From the NCBI GenBank assembly GCA_019802505.1, contig JAFMOC010000011.1:1819001-1883000 (forward strand): DNA of 64,000 bases. Direction: 5' to 3'. Every line of letters begins with the position of its first letter. The first letter of the stretch is position 1. The notes under the pieces were generated by a model. It saw only the letters and a program-made list of their open reading frames with translations, was not told where the DNA came from and did not search any database. Both the position numbers and the translations under genes were made by a program. Origin of the DNA: Corydoras sp. C115 (Eukaryota > Chordata > Actinopteri > Siluriformes > Callichthyidae). Shown one piece after another: positions 55,991 to 64,000 of the stretch.

Positions 55991-56404
55991 CACCGCGCCA
56001 CTGTTACAAAAATGTTTTCATGTTTTACAAAAACTTCTCAGTAGCATGTGGCATAAGCTGTATATAGAAATTGCAGAAACCCCAGACAAACAAAAATGAA
56101 AGTCAGAGAGGATACAAGCCACAGGCAGCAGATTAGGTGCATTGGCTCTGCTGCTGCATTTAAGAGATTATTGTTAGTACTCTTATTACAGTTAAATATA
56201 AATATAATAAAATGATTAAGATGATAATTTTGTTGACCTTTTTTTTTTTTGGGGGGGGGGAGTCTTATCCATTCTTTACTTGCCAAAGCGACACCCTGTC
56301 TGTGCTTCAGGACATCCTAATTTATGAATGAATCTCTGGGTAATGCATGCCTCTTTATATATTTTCATATACACTGAATAGCACATATATTTATAAACAA
56401 ATAC
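55991..56404. other. Unique AT-rich DNA
   Basis: A T run then G run at 56239-56260. Nothing else recognised. Confidence 0.4.
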
Positions 56405-56625
56405 ACTACATGAACTAAAGTCTTGGGACACTTACATATTACATCGACAGCATTTTTAATGAAATTTCAGGTTGGTGCCCCATTAACAAATTTGTGGAGA
56501 GGTTTGGCCCTTTCATCCAGAAGTGCATTTGTGATCGGACACTCATGTTGGATGAGATAACTCACCATTTCCATTCTACCTCACCCCAAAAGTGTTCATC
56601 AAGGGTTCTATGTAGGTCGATAAAG
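56405..56625 (-). pseudogene. Tc1-like transposon terminal fragment
   Basis: CACTACATGAACTAAAGTCT with TTGGGACACTTACATATTAC matches the terminal text of a common fish Tc1-like family and is preceded by TA, the Tc1 target. It continues with TTCATCCAGAAGTGCATTTG and CTCATGTTGGATGAGATAAC in family order, with a gap of about 70 bp. The transposase would lie on the minus strand. The right end is missing and no frame is open. Confidence 0.6.
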
Positions 56626-57352
56626 TTCATTAATTCATTTTTCATTATATATATATTTTTTAAAAGGTGGGCAACTGGAAGATTGCTTATTTTGTGAAAT
56701 GTTGAAGTTATCATTTATATAGGTGCATAGCTGCTGTCATCCTAAACTTTCTATTCCTACCCAAAACAAATTGGTGGATTTTATGTTATTATATTGCTTT
56801 GTTTAAAACTTATTGTATATTTAGAATCAACAAAGATATAGTGAAGTATTTTCAGAGATGACATTTGTCCTCCTAAATTCTATGAATAAATGCATGAATT
56901 ATACAACACATCTAATCATACTTTAACATCCAAACAATTCTATTCAATGGCTTTGTTTTCTATAGGGCTTCTAGTAAACAATGCACATAATTTCAGATGC
57001 TTTTGGTGAGAGCTCTCTGCAGGAACAGTATGATTTAGTGTCTGCATTCTGCCGTCAGCACATGCCTCACTCTGATTCAGTAATAACAATTGTTTTTGTT
57101 GTTGTGTTTTATCTTACATCTGTGCATTATTGTTACTTCAACCACTGAAGCATTGTAATTGAATGATTGATTTTCTTTACTGATTTCGAAGGAGAAAACA
57201 GACAAACTGCATATCATTGAACACTAAAATAAAGCTACTATTTTATATTATTGCAACAATGAAATGATGAAATCGATAAAAAAGTATTAATAAATTACTT
57301 TGAAACTAAGTGTTAGCATGTAGCATGACTTCAGGCAATCAATAAACAATAA
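56626..57352. other. Unique AT-rich DNA
   Basis: The block 56990-57180 has a more even composition. Nothing recognised. Confidence 0.4.
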
Positions 57353-57368
57353 CAATAATAATAATAAT

Positions 57369-57406
<38 letters not shown>

Positions 57407-57407
57407 C
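57353..57407. repeat. (AAT)n(AAC)n compound microsatellite
   Basis: About 6 AAT units followed by about 13 AAC units. Confidence 0.95.
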
Positions 57408-57716
57408 CATAAGAATAACATTAATAATAATACAAAAAAGAAGAAAATTATAGTGTAAGAGACATATTTTTAACGAAGCAATACATCGCACAAGGTAAAA
57501 AAGTGGGTGAGGTCAGGTGTTGTTAAAGTGAGGAGGAGTCATCTCTGAGGCCAGCGAATTTTGTTTTTGTATCTTGAAAATTGGCCGAGTTACGGGAGTG
57601 CTAATATCACCATAATGCAAAGGGAATAGGAATTTTGGCTCAGAAAAAACGGCAATATATCAGGAACGGTTTGACCGGACATGTCCTGTAAAATATGTGT
57701 TGAGAGGTTGAAAATT
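57408..57716. other. Unique DNA
   Basis: Contains GCCAGCGAATTTTGTTTTTG and GGCCGAGTTACGGGAGTGCT; may be part of an unrecognised repeat but no partner is seen in this window. Confidence 0.3.
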
Positions 57717-58065
57717 CATTCATTCATTCATTCATTCATTATCACCCGCTTTATCCTCTAATAGGGTCGCGGTGGGGTTCCCCATGCCCATCCAGGGGAG
57801 AACGTCTCGGGCGCTGGGCAGATACACCCAGGACAGGGCGCCAATCCATCGCTGGGCACACACTCACTCACTCAAACACACTCTATATGGGGCAATTTAG
57901 AGAACTCAATTAACTTGATCCATGTTTTTGGACTGTGGGAGAGAACCCGGAGAAAACCCACACGGACACGGGGAGAACATGGAAACTCCACCCAGATGGG
58001 GATTCGAACCGGGAATCCCTAGCGCTGAGAGGCAAACGTGCTAACCACTATGCCACCGTGTCGCC
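57717..58065 (-). mobile_element. V-SINE, full length, young, with target-site duplication
   Basis: Complete copy from CATTCATTCATTCATTCATT to CACCGTGTCGCC. AGGTTGAAAATT flanks it at 57705-57716 and 58066-58077 (12 bp, perfect). It belongs to the subfamily with GGTCGCGGTGGGG and AACGTCTCGGGCG, and is very close to 33024-33373. Confidence 0.97.
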
Positions 58066-58077
58066 AGGTTGAAAATT

Positions 58078-58605
58078 GTGGGAGAAAAAAGACGGATAAA
58101 AAGGGTGGGATCATAAAATATATATGGCAATCACACTAATAATAATAAAACTGAGTAAAGCAATGGACGAAGAAATTATCAGTAATCATTGAATGCTTTT
58201 TTAATTTAAAAAAGTTTTTTGAATTTTAATTAATGATAGTTTAGGTCTGTACTATGCTTTTGTTTTTAAATTCTAACAATCTCTTATAGTACATAGTGGG
58301 TGTCCTGTGGAAGAAAGTATTTGCAAGTTACAAGTGAACATCTATTGTCTTCGTGTCAGTTTGTATATCATATAAATATTCACTGAAAATAAATAAAATT
58401 AATTATTACACCTCTTCAACATACAAATGAATTATAAAGCACTTTAATTTTAACACTTCTCTTATTATAATTTTCTTCATTGTCTTTAAATGCTCCTTCT
58501 TATTCATCTTAGACTTATGTGGTAGATAATTATATCTTTTGTTTGCTCACTTACGTTGAGTTTTGTTGTATTATTCTTGTCTTTTTCCTCTAGTAATCAA
58601 TACTT
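58078..58605. other. Unique AT-rich DNA
   Basis: Nothing recognised. Confidence 0.4.
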
Positions 58606-59345
58606 ACTGGTCACTTAATTGGGTAAACTTTGATAAAAAAAATGGTTGGACCACGTTTTGTGTTCAGAACTGCATTAATTCTTCATGGAATACTTTTAAA
58701 ACGGTGTTGGAAACATTCCTCAGATATTTTTGTCTATATTGACGTGATAGCATCACACAGTTGCTGCAGCTTTATCGGCTGCACATATATGATGCGAATG
58801 TCCCTTTTCACCACATCTTGATTAGATTGAGATCTGATGACTGTGGAGGTCACTGGACTACAGTGAACTCATGGTCATGTTCAGGAAAAGCTTTGTGGCA
58901 TGGTAAATTATCCTGTTGGAAGTAGCCAATGGAGGGCAGCACGGTGGCTTAATGGTTAGCACAGTCGCCTCTGAGTGCTAGGGATCCAGGTTTGAATCCC
59001 AATCCATAAAGGTTTCCATGTTTTCCCAGTGTCCCCATGGGTTTCTTCCGGGTTCTCCATTTTCCTTTCAGAGTGCAAAAACATGGATCAAGGTAAATTG
59101 AATGCTCTAAATTGCCCCACAATGTGTGTGTTTGTGTGAGGGAGTGTGTGCTCAGCGATAGATTGGCACCCTGTCCTGGGTGTATCTGCCCTGCGCCAGA
59201 AACATTCTTCCCTGGATAGGGTCCCCCGGGACCCTAGTAGCAGATTAAGCAGAAGAGAATTAATGGATGGATGGATGGAAGTAGCCATCAGAAGATGGGT
59301 ATACTGTGGTCATAAAGAGATGGACATGTTCTGCAATCTCAGGTA
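58606..59345 (-). pseudogene. Tc1/mariner-like transposon relic, interrupted by a V-SINE
   Basis: The left end ACTGGTCACTTAATTGGGTA and GGTTGGACCACGTTTTGTGT match a widespread fish Tc1-like element. The transposase lies on the minus strand: around 58812-58852 it reads PPQSSDLNLI, a decayed form of the Tc1 motif PPQSPDLNPIE. The usual W before PPQ is a stop in this copy and a short deletion follows. The relic resumes at 59288 (TCAGAAGATGGGTATACTGT) after the SINE insertion and breaks off near 59345. It is a fragment of perhaps a third of a full element. Confidence 0.8.
58929..59275 (+). mobile_element. V-SINE nested in a Tc1 relic, with target-site duplication
   Basis: Head GGGCAGCACGGTGGCTTAAT, GATCCAGGTTTGAATCCCAA, core, TAAATTGCCCCACAATGTGT, a shortened 3' half and the tail AATTAATGGATGGATGG. 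TGGAAGTAGCCA flanks it at 58917-58928 and 59276-59287 (12 bp, perfect). Because the transposon text continues across the site, the SINE is younger than the Tc1 copy. Confidence 0.95.
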
Positions 59346-59961
59346 GATGAGTAATGGAGTGACAAGAGCTCCCTTGGGCTGGTTGACACAAGTCGGGCTG
59401 CAGAGATTTGAATTACTTGTAGATGCTTTATTGCGCAAGCTGGGAGAACTTTAAGCAATGCTAAAGCTATGCCTTTTATGTTTAAGCAGTTTAGCTTACT
59501 ACAGTCAGTAAACACCAGTTTCATCACACAGAAGAAGCAACGCAAGCTAGTGGTTTGACTACAACAACTGCATATGTATGCCAGATCATTCTGGTCTGCC
59601 TCTCTGACACACAGACAAGCTGTTTTACAATGAGGCTGGAGACTCCAGCATGCTCTAATTGATATGACCTTTAATTGCCTCATTCACTGCAAAAAGCAAG
59701 GGAAGAAAGACATCATGCCGGTCCGAGGTGGGAGTACAGGAGCGGCTGGCAAAAGCAAGCCGTCATACAGCTAGGCCCCCTGGACATAATTAAACCCTTG
59801 TAGCACACACTCTGCCCATGTCCACTAAACAGTTACACTCTGAGAACGACTAATGCAAAATTACTTTTTTAACCAACAACCAATTTGCATTTGTGGCTTA
59901 TAGAAATAATCCATAATGCTCATGAAAAACAAACATTCATGCATTTATTCTATTTTTAACA
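59346..59961. promoter_or_regulatory. Unique block, enhancer-like in part
   Basis: 59390-59830 has even composition and no repeats (GCTTTATTGCGCAAGCTGGG, GATATGACCTTTAATTGCCT, CATGCCGGTCCGAGGTGGGA). A minus-strand frame of 114 codons has no domain. Possible conserved noncoding element. Confidence 0.3.
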
Positions 59962-60120
59962 GGGTGGCACAGTTTCACCTCACTGCAAGAAAGTCCTGGG
60001 TCTGATTAGCAGTTGGGGTAAACAAGAAACCTTTCTGCATTAAGTCTGCGTATTCTCCCTATAACCCCACTTTTCTCCAGAAACTTTAACTTTTTCCCAT
60101 ATTTCGAAGAGATGCTGACA
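59962..60120 (+). mobile_element. Old V-SINE of the DANA/Mermaid-like lineage
   Basis: AGGGTGGCACAGTTTCACCT, CACTGCAAGAAAGTCCTGGG, AGTCTGCGTATTCTCCC and CTTTTCTCCAGAAACTTTAA follow the DANA/Mermaid order (CTCACAGCAAGAAGGTC, then GTTTGCATGTTCTCCC). This is the second member of the older lineage after 22395-22567. Confidence 0.6.
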
Positions 60121-60205
60121 AGTAAATTATACAAAAACTCCTAGAACCACAATGTTTGTTTAGCTGGTAACCATTTTTTGTCAAAGATTTGCAAGGTTGT
60201 GCAGA

Positions 60206-60537
60206 AATTCATTATCTTCTGCTTAATTCTCTACTAGGGTCGCAGTGGTTCCTCATGGCCATCCATGGGAGAATGTTTCAGCTGCTGGGCAGATATACCC
60301 AGAACTGAGCTCCTACCTATAGTTGGGCACACGCTCACATACAGACTCTATAAGGGGCAATGTAGAGAATTCAATTTACCTTGAATCCATGTTTTTGGAC
60401 TGTGGGAGGAAACGATAGAACTCAGAGAAAGCCAACGCGGACATGGGGAGAGCATGGAAACCCAGATTGGGATTCAAACCTGGAATCCCCAGCACTGAGA
60501 GGCAGATGTGTTAACCCCTATGCCACCATGCCGTTCT
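60206..60537 (-). mobile_element. V-SINE, nearly full length
   Basis: AAATTCATTATCTTCTGCTT, CTCTACTAGGGTCGCAGTGG, the 3' half, CTATAAGGGGCAATGTAGAG, core GGACTGTGGGAGGAAACGAT, GGGATTCAAACCTGGAATCC and the head CTATGCCACCATGCCG. Flanks share only AGAAATT, so the duplication is partial or eroded. Confidence 0.9.
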
Positions 60538-60569
60538 GTCAAGAAATTTAAACTGCTAAATAATCAAAA

Positions 60570-60660
60570 TTAGTCGACACAGTGGCTTAGTTGTTAGCAC
60601 ATTCAGGTTTGAATAACACATACCCTTATATTCATACCATTAAAAACTAAATGAATGAAA
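60570..60660 (+). mobile_element. V-SINE head fragment with tail remnant
   Basis: GTCGACACAGTGGCTTAGTT and GTTAGCACATTCAGGTTTGA are the head with a collapsed A-to-B spacing; the body is missing, and AACTAAATGAATGAAAAC at the right may be the tail. Confidence 0.65.
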
Positions 60661-61127
60661 ACATTTTATTCAGGTCACAGTGACAGACCCCTTTCAAACT
60701 GCTTTCCTTTTCTAAAACACTTTCAGAAGCCAGGTCCTAAACCAACATATCTTAACACTATGTTATAGCATTCTGACTCACTACACAGCATCACAAGCAG
60801 CATGCGACCAGTGGACCAGATGCAGGTGTGGGCTGTCTAGACTTAAGCTCATTTGCTTTCCCGTCGCTTGCCAGGCTCTGATTGCGAAGGCTTGTGCTGG
60901 GGCTGATGGAGCTGAGCTGTGAGGAGGGGAAGCGTCCTGATTGAGAGTGTGCTTTATTACAGTGCAGCCCAAGAACAAGCATCCACAGCCAACCACCTGT
61001 CTTGACTAGTTGAGTACCTTTACTTAAGTTGAGAATTGGCCAAATGCAGATGGAAAGTGTAAGACAATCTTAAATATAAACATCACAAAACTGTCCTTTA
61101 ATTAATTTAATATGTTTAGAAATGATA
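60661..61127. other. Unique DNA
   Basis: The block 60770-60990 is GC-richer with even composition (TGTGGGCTGTCTAGACTTAA, GATTGCGAAGGCTTGTGCTG). Two overlapping minus-strand frames there have no domain. Possible conserved noncoding element. Confidence 0.3.
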
Positions 61128-61273
61128 GCAATGGAATGGTGCTTAGAATATCATGTTCGTCTCTCAGCGCTGGGGATCCAGGTTCTATTCCTGATCTGGG
61201 TTTCCATGGTCTCCCTGTAGGTTTTCTCTGGGTTCTCAGGTTTCTTTCCAGTTCAAAGCATGGATTGTTTATA

Positions 61274-61309
<36 letters not shown>

Positions 61310-61453
61310 AAGTGAGTATGCCCAGTGATAGATTGGCACACTGTCCTGGGTGTATCTGCCCAGTGCCCACAATGTTCTCCCCTGGATGGGCATGGGGAAA
61401 CCCTCCGAGATCCTACTAGAGGATGAAGCAAAAAATAATGAATGAATAAATGA
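61128..61453 (+). mobile_element. V-SINE, head degraded, with a GT tract
   Basis: AATGGTGCTTAGAATATCAT stands where the A-box should be; GATCCAGGTTCTATTCCTGA, core, TTTATAGTGTGTGTGTGTGT (61271-61298), 3' half CCCCTGGATGGGCATGGGGA and the tail AATAATGAATGAATAAATG. The TTGCCCCAT word is lost at the GT tract. Confidence 0.88.
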
Positions 61454-61616
61454 TTAAAAATAGGGGTTTTTATTGGATCAGAAAAAAAGATCGATGTAAT
61501 GGCAAAGATGCATTTACACACAGATCCAGTCAAATCAATCCATAAAAACAAATAACATTAGCACTTTGTGTCATTTTGTTTTTTACATAAAATACTTTAA
61601 ATTGTTACAGAGAAGG
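61454..61616. other. Unique AT-rich DNA
   Basis: Nothing recognised. Confidence 0.4.
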
Positions 61617-61928
61617 CCGGCACAGTGTCTTAGTGGTTAGCACATTTGAATCCCTGTCTGGGTGGCATTTTCATGTTTTCCCTGTGTCTGTGTGGGTTTC
61701 CTCTGGGTACTCCAAATTCCTCCCACAGTCCAAAAACATGGATTCAAGGTAATGTTCTAAATTGCCCCATATAGTGTGTGTTTGTGTGTGTGTAAAGGCA
61801 TTTTGGCTCAGTGATAAATTGGCATCCTGTCCTGGGTGTATCTGCCCAGCACCTGAAACGTTCTCCCCTGGATGAACACCCCGCAATCCTAATATAGGAT
61901 AAAGTGAGAGATAATGAATGAATGAATT
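61617..61928 (+). mobile_element. V-SINE, nearly full length, B-box deleted
   Basis: Head CCGGCACAGTGTCTTAGTGG; the text then passes from CACATTTGAATCCCTGTCTG directly into the core, so the A-to-B spacing is shortened. TCTAAATTGCCCCATATAGT, 3' half and tail GAGATAATGAATGAATGAAT follow. Confidence 0.9.
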
Positions 61929-62134
61929 AATAAATGTGACCGAGAAGTATTTATTTGACCTCTGTCCAATTATTATTAATTAATGGCCTTTAACTGGAAC
62001 CAGAACACCATTGGCTTTAATAACACAGTTAAAACAATTATTCTATCTCTGTGGCATTTTTTTCATGCCATAGCAATTGTTAATTTAAAGTTCTCACTGT
62101 TGTTTCCACTAGACAGATAGACACACAGTCACTA

Positions 62135-62362
62135 GGGTGTGGTAGCTCATTGCTTAAGGTGTTGGACTATCAGTTTGAAGGTTAGGGGTTTATCTCAAAT
62201 CCAATAATGTTAACAGTGTGAGCTCTTGTTTAAGGCCCTTAACCCTCATTGCTTTAGAGATGCTGTATTATGGCTGACCCTGTATTCTGACCCCAATCAT
62301 CAAGGTGGGATACTTGTAGGTCAATTTGGATATAAGCGTTTGCAAAATGACTGGAAAGTAAT
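62135..62362 (+). mobile_element. Second tRNA-derived SINE family, full length
   Basis: Head GGGTGTGGTAGCTCATTGCT, ATCAGTTTGAAGGTTAGGGG, CTCTTGTTTAAGGCCCTTAA, GGCTGACCCTGTATTCTGAC, and the 3' end ATTTGGATATAAGCGTTTGC with AAAATGACTGGAAAGTAAT. The 3' end is the LINE-like tail seen inverted at 30051 and 52255. The copy serves as the family reference. Confidence 0.88.
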
Positions 62363-63125
62363 ATTATATAAACATACCTTATGATCTTCAATGCACATAT
62401 GAATCTCAGACATTTTGTCTTCATATCATATGTTTATGTCTTCATAAAAAGATGTCACCAAAAGGCACTCACTGTAAAAGTGTAACCAAAAACCTTTTTA
62501 TAATCTATTGATTGGTAATGGCCTTGCTTGACCATTAGGCAACTTACAACCTACAAATCTACTCTGATGCCTCCACTACTCACCAGCAGCACATAAAGAT
62601 CCCTTAAAGGTCTTAAAACTATGGATGGAACAAACAGGGCTTTAAAGCCTTTTTGCATAATGATGATGCCTGTGGGCCAAATGATTCATTTGAAAGCTGT
62701 CTTCTGTTCAGCAACTTAAAAATAGCGTCCTCTAATTGTAACTAAATTGGCTTAGCTTGCACTGTGCAGCTGTGAGCCTGTCTGTCATTTAACTGATTAC
62801 AGCACATGTGCCAACCAATCAGGTGTCTCATCGTGCAGGCTTTGCAGTACAGGATTCAGTGTGACACATTCTGACAGAGACTAAAGGACAAAGATTAGCT
62901 CTTTGTTGGTTCGGTAAATCATACCAAAGCTCACATTTATTGCTGTTGCGTGATATAAGAAATAAGGGTCAATTGAAATAATTGGAAAATGCAAATCCTT
63001 ATTATGTACTTAATTTACTGTAATTAAAAACATGGCCCTGTATTTCATCCAGGAGACAATTAAATGTAGTAGAGAACAGGAAATCACAAATTAACTAGGC
63101 AGTGCGTGAATGAAATAGTGACGGG
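62363..63125. promoter_or_regulatory. Enhancer-like unique block
   Basis: Repeat-free text with even composition and many homeodomain/POU-type cores: GCATAATGATGATGCCTGTG, GCCAAATGATTCATTTGAAA, TCTAATTGTAACTAAATTGG, CAGCACATGTGCCAACCAAT, GAAATAATTGGAAAATGCAA. Among the best candidates in the window for a deeply conserved noncoding element. Not tested by alignment. Confidence 0.42.
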
Positions 63126-63790
63126 GGAGCAAAAGGGAATCTAGGATCTTCTCTAGATGATGGAGACAGTAGAACTCCCTACTTGAAAGAGGTGTATATC
63201 TGTAAAGGTATATGTTATCTGATTACTTCTTTAATTTATATAACTTAGTGGAAAGTAGGTAACTATTTTTGTTTGCTAATAAGGTAACACGGTTGTAACA
63301 CCTTGAACATTATTTCATTACTCCCTAAACCTGCATATCAGTGATGAAGACTTATTGACACACATACTGTATTGTTGACCTAAGGGCTAAGGTCTTAATT
63401 AGACTGAGCCTGATAAAACATGATTAAATTCCTGATTGTGGTAATGCAAGTCTATTTGCCACATGAATGAAAACAAGCCTTTGGGCAGGGATTTTTGGTT
63501 TGATTGATGCAGATAGAAAGTTCTCTAACAGTTTCCCAGAGCTAGTAGACACAAGTCTTTTATTTTTAAAGTGCTAAAGTGTGTGAATAGCAGTGTACAG
63601 TGTAAAACTTTGGAACTGGTGATCTAAACAGGATTCAAATAATTTTTGCATGTACAAGTATTTATATTTTAATAGTATACCTGTAAATTTAATTTAAAAA
63701 AGCCTATGAATGATAACCATAAACATACAAACAACCAAAATCAAACTGATGTAATAAAATTAATTATTAATAAATTCATGACTATATATG
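63126..63790. other. Unique AT-rich DNA
   Basis: Continues the preceding tract with rising AT content. No gene or repeat recognised. Confidence 0.4.
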
Positions 63791-64000
63791 TGTGGCACAG
63801 TGCCTTAATGGTTAGCACATTTGCCTCTCAGTGCTCGGGATCCAGGTTCGAATCACAATCTGGGTGGACTTCCCATGTTATCCCTGTGTCCAAGTGGGTT
63901 TCCTCTGAGTTCTCTGGTTTCCTCCCACATTCCAAAAAAAATGAATTCAAGGTTTTAAATTTTAAATTGCCCCATTTAGTGTGTGTATGTGTGTGTGAGA
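63791..64000 (+). mobile_element. V-SINE, cut by the window end
   Basis: Head GTGGCACAGTGCCTTAATGG, B-box CCAGGTTCGAATCACAATCT, core CTCTGGTTTCCTCCCACATT and TAAATTGCCCCATTTAGTGT are present; the 3' half lies beyond the window. Confidence 0.9.

Noticed and set aside
61102..61551. 149-codon minus-strand frame, the longest in the window
   Set aside because: It lies across a V-SINE and its GT tract; the peptide is the translated SINE.

Overview
The window reads as an AT-rich, intergenic or intronic stretch of a teleost fish genome. I find no complete protein-coding gene, rRNA, true tRNA or CRISPR array. The vertebrate/fish assignment rests on about 45 copies or fragments of a tRNA-headed SINE carrying the V-SINE core (the superfamily that includes zebrafish DANA/Mermaid), on a second and third fish-type tRNA-derived SINE, on relics of at least three fish-type Tc1/mariner lineages, and on many long CA/GT and TA microsatellites. 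An ostariophysan such as a catfish is plausible but not shown.

The main SINE has an A-box (TGGCTTAGTGG), a B-box (GGTTCGAATCC), a core containing ATGTTCTCCCC and TTTCCTCC, a 3' half with TTGCCCCATATAG and CCCCTGGATGGGCATGGGG, and a tail of GAATGAATG or GGATGGATGG. Six copies have clear 11-16 bp target-site duplications, which fix their ends and orientation. At least three sequence subfamilies can be told apart. Rearranged copies include an inverted palindrome at 8805-9151, a 67-bp internally deleted copy at 37620-37686, a chain of joined pieces at 45824-46279, and a copy nested inside a Tc1 relic at 58929-59275.

Layout. 0-0.24 kb holds a Tc1 relic whose catalytic part is split by an inversion. 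0.24-14.8 kb is SINE-rich, with minus-strand copies dominant, and has two LTR-like sequences at 7.4-8.3 kb. 14.8-20.1 kb has no SINE and contains several balanced-composition segments that look like conserved noncoding elements, plus one possible small exon on the minus strand near 15.15-15.25 kb. 20-36 kb is again SINE-rich, with enhancer-like unique blocks at 28.1-29.4 and 30.5-31.2 kb and a long CA/TA microsatellite at 33.88-34.04 kb. 36-37.3 kb is another enhancer-like unique block. 37.6-46.3 kb is SINE-rich with a large GT array at 42.84 kb. 46.3-49.4 kb and 53.1-57.7 kb are mainly unique, apart from an inverted pair of LTR-like units at 55.44-55.99 kb, a third SINE type at 54.6 kb and a Tc1 end at 56.4 kb. 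58.6-62 kb is mobile-element rich, and 62.4-63.1 kb is a last enhancer-like block.

The elements do not form a pathway. The likely picture is a gene desert or large intron with regulatory DNA embedded among retroposons. Calls of conserved noncoding DNA come from base composition and motif appearance only; cross-species alignment would be needed to confirm them. I found no convincing new biological system; the most unusual items are rearranged transposable elements.
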